The position numbers were made by a program, and so were the translations under genes. Of a DNA stretch of 7,158 nucleotides, positions 5,785 through 7,158 are shown piece after piece (position 1 is the first letter of the stretch; each line of letters starts with the position of its first letter). This stretch comes from Leptolyngbyaceae cyanobacterium M65_K2018_010 (GTDB taxonomy: Bacteria > Cyanobacteriota > Cyanobacteriia > Phormidesmidales > Phormidesmidaceae), in contig DVEE01000568.1 in assembly GCA_015295885.1 (NCBI GenBank), positions 1 through 7,158 of the forward strand. Direction: 5' to 3'. The notes beneath the pieces are model-generated. The model saw nothing but the letters and a program-made list of their open reading frames with translations, was not told where the DNA came from and made no database searches.

Positions 5785-7158
5785 CTACTCTTCTTCCGTG
5801 GAGGGTTTAACCGCCTCGCCATTGTCTAAGGGGCAGAGGCGGATCACCTGGGTGATGGTTTCGCCCTGCTTAGGTTTGACCAGGCGATCGCACTCCCCCG
5901 TCCGCCCCTGGCGTGGGATCGAGTCGATGGGGAGGGTGGCGGCGCGATCGGCGCTGGTCAAGACCGTGATGGAACTGTGGGACGTGGCGGGAATGACCGC
6001 CACCAGGCGATCGGTCTTGAGGCTGAACTGAAAGGATTGGGTGCCAATATCCCCCCGTCGGGTTACCCGCAGGGTTTCCACCGGTAAGCGCTTACCGTAG
6101 CCTGCCGCCGAAAGCATGAGCACACAGTCATAGCCCGATTCAACCGCCACGCACCCCACCAAAGTTTCCTGCTTACCCAGGCGAATGCCCTGGGGGCCCA
6201 GGGCCGCCCGGCCCATGATCGGTAGATTGTCATCGTCGATGGGAAAGCGCAATAGGCGGCCGCCGGAGGTACCCAGCACCATGTCATCCCCCTCCTGGGC
6301 GATGGCCACGTAGGCCAACTCGTCGCCCTCCTTCACCTTCATAGCGGTGAGGCCTCGCCCGGTCAGGTGGGTGAATTCCTGCAGCGGGATGCGCTTAATT
6401 TTGCCCTTTTGGCTGACCAAAATCAGATCACGGTCGAGGTAATCCTCCCGCAGCACCATCTGGGCGACGATGGCCTCAGCCTCAGGGGGCACCGAGTCGG
6501 GTAGCAGGTTAACCAGGGGCACGCCCTTACCCTGGCGAGAGTTGGCAGGAACCTCGTCAACGGTGAGGGTAAAGGCTCGTCCATCCCGGGTGAGGGTGAG
6601 GATCTCCTGGCTAGTGAGGGCGGCTTCGACCTGGCTAGTGGGGTCGTCCTCAACCTCATGGAGTTGGGGATTGGCGTCCACCTCGAGGCGAGCTTGGCGC
6701 CGCTGGTAGGCTCGCTGGCCGTAACGCCGAACGTATCCCTTTTGGGTGAACTCGATCACCACAGCTTCCTCTCCGGTCTCCGCAATGATCTCCTCAACCT
6801 GCTGGAATTCCTCGGCCCGCTCCGCCTCGGTTTGAATGCGGGTACGGCGGGGATCTCCAAATTTTTTGCGCAGCCCTCGCAGCTCTTTTTTCATAGCCTT
6901 GAGCAGTTCCTTGCGGTCTGAGAGGAGCCGCTGGAGTTCATCCCGGCGTTGGGTGAATTCCCTAAACTCCTCTTCTAAGCCCTGCCTTTCCATGCCGGTG
7001 AGCTTACGCAGCGGCATGGCCAAAATCGCGTCGGACTGCCGTTCGCTGAGGTTGAACTGCTGCTGAAACCGCTGCTTGGCGGTGGTGCCATCGGGCGCAT
7101 GGCGGAGAATATCAATGATGGCATCCAGGTTTCCTAGGGCGGTGAGCAATCCCTCCAG
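5785..7158 (-). CDS. GyrA/ParC-family type IIA topoisomerase subunit A, C-terminal part (5' end outside window)
   Basis: The visible 457 codons are the C-terminal half of a DNA gyrase/topoisomerase IV A subunit. The frame is open to base 7158, and the protein's first visible residues read LEGLLTALGNLD, so the breakage-reunion domain with the catalytic Tyr lies beyond the edge. First comes the coiled-coil/exit-gate region: LSERQSDAIL (37-46), MPLRKLTGME (48-57), a charged coiled coil, and the DPRRT boundary (about 102-106). From about residue 130 a beta-pinwheel C-terminal domain shows six repeating blades (for example KGYVRR, DGRAF, KGKIKR, GGRLLR, AGYGKR, ADRAAT), ending in a short acidic tail. 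The canonical GyrA-box QRRGG(K/R)G is not visible; the equivalent loop reads YQRRQARLEVD (151-161). Six blades resemble GyrA, but lack of the box suggests the second, ParC-like cyanobacterial paralogue. Family certain; gyrase versus topoisomerase IV unresolved. Confidence 0.93.
   Translation of the reverse strand: MEGLLTALGNLDAIIDILRHAPDGTTAKQRFQQQFNLSERQSDAILAMPLRKLTGMERQGLEEEFREFTQRRDELQRLLSDRKELLKAMKKELRGLRKKFGDPRRTRIQTEAERAEEFQQVEEIIAETGEEAVVIEFTQKGYVRRYGQRAYQRRQARLEVDANPQLHEVEDDPTSQVEAALTSQEILTLTRDGRAFTLTVDEVPANSRQGKGVPLVNLLPDSVPPEAEAIVAQMVLREDYLDRDLILVSQKGKIKRIPLQEFTHLTGRGLTAMKVKEGDELAYVAIAQEGDDMVLGTSGGRLLRFPIDDDNLPIMGRAALGPQGIRLGKQETLVGCVAVESGYDCVLMLSAAGYGKRLPVETLRVTRRGDIGTQSFQFSLKTDRLVAVIPATSHSSITVLTSADRAATLPIDSIPRQGRTGECDRLVKPKQGETITQVIRLCPLDNGEAVKPSTEEE
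5884..5891. repeat. HIP1 octamer (in topoisomerase A subunit gene, 3' end)
   Basis: This is the fourth full octamer. Related CGATCG cores follow at about 5945 and 6007 in the same gene. Confidence 0.85.

Noticed and set aside
5741..6031. 96-codon + strand ORF opposite the topoisomerase gene end
   Set aside because: It is antisense to conserved blades of the GyrA/ParC C-terminal domain, and its low-complexity composition is explained by that gene.

Overview
The window looks like chromosomal DNA from a filamentous-type cyanobacterium (Leptolyngbya/Phormidium-like, though the genus is an inference). The evidence is four copies of the HIP1 octamer GCGATCGC in 7.2 kb, about 0.1 being expected by chance, many further CGATCG cores, moderately high GC, and proteins that resemble cyanobacterial family members (YdcF subgroup, GlgX, glyoxalase II, MalK-type ATPase, type IIA topoisomerase A subunit). 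There is no IS element, phage gene, CRISPR array, tRNA or rRNA. Genes fill almost all of the sequence, and the longest gap is 166 bp.

Layout. The left part is read on the + strand: a membrane-anchored YdcF/DUF218 protein (start uncertain, possibly cut by the window edge), the glycogen debranching enzyme glgX, a small alkyltransferase-like (ATL) DNA-lesion binding protein 3 bp behind glgX, and glyoxalase II (gloB) after a 166-bp gap. The right part is read on the - strand: the C-terminal portion of a GyrA/ParC-family topoisomerase subunit, which enters from the right edge, then an orphan MalK/UgpC-type sugar ABC transporter ATPase. gloB and the ATPase gene converge with only 28 bp between their stop codons. 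That junction can fold into a nested hairpin, a candidate two-way terminator.

How the genes work together. GlgX trims branched glycogen during carbon mobilisation. GloB detoxifies methylglyoxal-derived S-lactoylglutathione, a by-product of sugar metabolism. The ABC ATPase probably energises uptake of a sugar or compatible solute, but no permease or binding protein is present. ATL flags O6-alkylguanine for repair, and the topoisomerase manages DNA topology. This is a housekeeping neighbourhood rather than a dedicated defence or biosynthetic island, and I found no convincing new multi-gene system.

The most notable observation is inside glgX. The catalytic core lacks about 14 residues between the nucleophile Asp and the acid/base Glu, compared with family members I can recall, with the reading frame kept. 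Secondary points are an out-of-frame mini-ORF carrying the best ribosome binding site in front of glgX, a roughly 60-residue insertion in the ABC ATPase between the Q-loop and signature motif, and the lack of a canonical GyrA-box in the topoisomerase C-terminal domain.
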